A DNA stretch of 6,445 nt, from assembly GCA_934277845.1 (NCBI GenBank), contig CAKQVV010000094.1, positions 1 through 6,445 on the forward strand, in the 5' to 3' direction. This DNA is from an uncultured Clostridia bacterium. Its GTDB lineage: Bacteria; Bacillota; Clostridia; Christensenellales; Pumilibacteraceae. The notes under the pieces are model-generated. The model was not told where the DNA came from. It saw only the letters and a program-made list of their open reading frames with translations, and ran no database searches. A program made the translations under genes and the position numbers. Within the stretch, counting starts at the first letter, position 1; each line of letters opens with the position of its first letter. Positions 5,606 through 6,445 of this stretch are shown one piece after another.

Positions 5606-5635
5606 ACTTTCGCCCGTTTGCAACAAAACGAAAGT
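5606..5635. repeat. Inverted repeat upstream of the glpK promoter
   Basis: ACTTTCG (5606-5612) and CGAAAGT (5629-5635) are perfect 7-bp arms. Alternatively ACTTT/AAAGT and CGTTT/AAACG stack as nested stems around GCAACA. It lies 35-64 bp upstream of the glpK -35 box, so it could be an activator site. It could also be a chance or structural repeat. Confidence 0.35.
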
Positions 5636-5689
5636 AAAGACGGAATACTCGCGTTATAATTTAAAATCAAACGCCAGCCGGACTGCCAC

Positions 5690-5770
5690 CTCGTCATTCA
5701 GAGAAACGAAGTCACGCCCCTCTATTCAGAGGCGTAACTTCGTTTCGTGGGATCCCTCGCATGAAACGAG
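5690..5770. repeat. 81-bp palindromic REP/MITE-like element
   Basis: The element is bounded by CTCGT (5690-5694) and ACGAG (5766-5770). Inside is a long hairpin at 5703-5746: GAAACGAAGT pairs perfectly with ACTTCGTTTC, then after one mismatch ACGCC pairs with GGCGT, then TCT with AGA, around an ATTC loop with a two-base bulge. That is 18 base pairs in 44 nt. The right arm also pairs with a second copy: TCGTTTC (5740-5746) with GAAACGA (5763-5769), the loop of which holds the palindrome GGGATCCC (5749-5756). ATTCAGAG occurs twice (5696 and 5724). From memory, the CATTC-GAG and GGGATCCCTCGC texture recalls dispersed intergenic palindromes in Clostridia and other bacteria. Copy number cannot be judged from one window. 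Confidence 0.5.
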
Positions 5771-5776
5771 ATTTAT

Positions 5777-5791
5777 CGTTATTTTATAACG
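5777..5791. repeat. Small perfect hairpin downstream of the unknown gene
   Basis: CGTTAT (5777-5782) and ATAACG (5786-5791) are perfect 6-bp arms around TTT. It sits between the palindromic element and the hairpin at the stop of the unknown minus-strand gene. It is AT-rich, without a following T-run. Confidence 0.4.
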
Positions 5792-5795
5792 TGCC

Positions 5796-5819
5796 ACGCG
5801 AATATCGTTATATTCGCGT
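5796..5819 (-). terminator. Perfect 10-bp stem-loop at the stop codon of the unknown gene
   Basis: ACGCGAATAT (5796-5805) and ATATTCGCGT (5810-5819) pair perfectly around a 4-nt loop. The stem overlaps the last base of the stop codon (5819-5821) on the minus strand. Downstream sequence on that strand is GGCACGTTATAAAAT, with no clean T-run, so intrinsic termination is possible but not textbook. It could instead protect the 3' end. Confidence 0.5.
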
Positions 5820-6445
5820 TAAAGTCCGACCAGATACTCCCATAATTCCGTCGGATTACTTTGCGTGCACTCGCGATAAACCGCGCCGTCCGCGCCCGTG
5901 ACGTATGTCCGATACTGCGCGGAGTTTTGCTTTCTGCCGATAAACAGGCTTAAAACTTCATCACCTGCGTAGAGATTAACGACTTCGCCGCGGATATTTC
6001 GTCCGTCCTCGCGGATAAAACATAACTCGCCCAGCCGCGATTTTACTTCCGATACGGTCGTTTCGGTCAGCGGAATTTCACGCGTTCCGTCGGAACTTGC
6101 GAACTTCGCGCGGATCAAACCGCCGACTACTTCACCAAAACCGAGATCTGCAAGCGTGAATTTCGATTGTCCCCCGAGCCAATACTCGTACAAGTCGTTT
6201 GCGAGCGCGTCCGCCTCTTCCGTGTCCGCGATCTGATACCGAAGTCCGCCGGCAAAAGCAAGTATTCTTCCGTTCTCACGCGTCAGATCGTTGCGCCCTG
6301 AAAATATCCAGAACTTCTTTTCGCCGCCCGCGTAAAACCGCACGATCTCGCCGTCCGGGAATTTACAAGACGCTTTTATTAACGTCATGCCGCTAAGTTT
6401 TTTTACCGCTTCGGTCACATCGTCCGTGCCGCCGATCTGCAGCAT
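5819..6445 (-). CDS. Unrecognised protein with two diverged domain copies (N-terminus possibly off the window)
   Basis: The minus frame is open from the right edge to TAA at 5819-5821, 208 residues. The window's last three bases happen to encode Met, but any ribosome site would lie outside, so the true start may be further right. I do not recognise the family. There is no signal peptide or membrane segment, and the composition is mixed and soluble. It contains an internal duplication of about 80 residues. Residues 10-92 and 130-208 share a helix start (VTEAVKKLSG and VSEVKSRLGE), a strand pair (GEIVRFYAGGE at 32-42, GEVVNLYAGDE at 153-163), and an ending helix (DLYEYWLGG and ELWEYLVGL). A linker at 93-129 joins them. 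Regular alternation of charged and hydrophobic residues, and frames that stay open up to a hairpin at the stop, support it as a real gene. Function is unknown; a small ligand-binding or protein-binding beta-rich repeat is one possibility. Confidence 0.8.
   Translation of the reverse strand: MLQIGGTDDVTEAVKKLSGMTLIKASCKFPDGEIVRFYAGGEKKFWIFSGRNDLTRENGRILAFAGGLRYQIADTEEADALANDLYEYWLGGQSKFTLADLGFGEVVGGLIRAKFASSDGTREIPLTETTVSEVKSRLGELCFIREDGRNIRGEVVNLYAGDEVLSLFIGRKQNSAQYRTYVTGADGAVYRECTQSNPTELWEYLVGL

Larger units (their letters stand above)
5459..5818. other. 360-bp intergenic region upstream of glpK
   Basis: No credible gene is seen on either strand. In minus-strand reading order it holds the stop-codon hairpin of the unknown gene, a small AT-rich hairpin, the 81-bp palindromic element, an inverted repeat, the glpK promoter, and a leader of about 78 nt with the glpK ribosome site. 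A plus-strand open frame at 5553-5789 has no ribosome site or family resemblance and runs through the palindromes. Confidence 0.7.

Noticed and set aside
5655..5660. TATAAT as a plus-strand promoter
   Set aside because: There is no -35 at 16-18 bp and no plus-strand gene follows before the palindromic element and the minus-strand gene.
5553..5789. Plus-strand small open frame in the intergenic region
   Set aside because: It starts within the glpK promoter, has no ribosome site, and its sequence is explained by the palindromic repeats.

Overview
The window (about 6.4 kb, moderately GC-rich) looks like an ordinary chromosomal stretch of an anaerobic, gut-type Firmicute (Clostridia). This assignment is an inference from four things: near-consensus sigma-A promoters, AAGGAG/AAGGGG ribosome-binding sites, a cytoplasmic GH78-like plus GH10-like glycosidase repertoire, and Gram-positive-looking mscL and glpK. 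No rRNA, tRNA, transposase, CRISPR or phage gene is visible. Codon and base use look broadly uniform across the genes.

Layout, left to right. (1) 1-1507, minus: 502 codons of a GH78-type (alpha-L-rhamnosidase-like) six-hairpin glycosidase whose C-terminus lies beyond base 1. (2) 1600-2190, minus: mscL, a large-conductance mechanosensitive channel with an unusual insert of about 58 residues between TM2 and the C-terminal helix. (3) 2191-2510: a 320-bp divergent regulatory region with one good promoter in each direction and possible 5'-UTR stem-loops. (4) 2511-3803, plus: a cytoplasmic GH10-family (xylanase-like) enzyme that keeps both catalytic glutamates but has altered substrate-contact residues. 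(5) 3804-3973: convergent 3' ends sharing a strong inverted-repeat terminator. (6) 3974-5458, minus: glpK, glycerol kinase, with a perfect consensus promoter. (7) 5459-5818: a 360-bp non-coding stretch holding the glpK promoter and leader, an upstream inverted repeat, an 81-bp palindromic REP/MITE-like element and two perfect hairpins. (8) 5819-6445, minus: the C-terminal part (possibly all) of an unrecognised protein built from two diverged copies of one domain.

The genes do not form one pathway. The two glycosidases lack signal peptides, so they probably act on imported plant-type oligosaccharides. GlpK phosphorylates glycerol and MscL protects against hypo-osmotic shock. Each gene appears to be its own transcription unit. 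I see no convincing new multi-gene system. The points most worth a second look are the GH10 active-site substitutions, the MscL insert, the palindromic element near 5690-5770, the duplicated-domain unknown protein, and the stem-loops placed just 5' of ribosome-binding sites.
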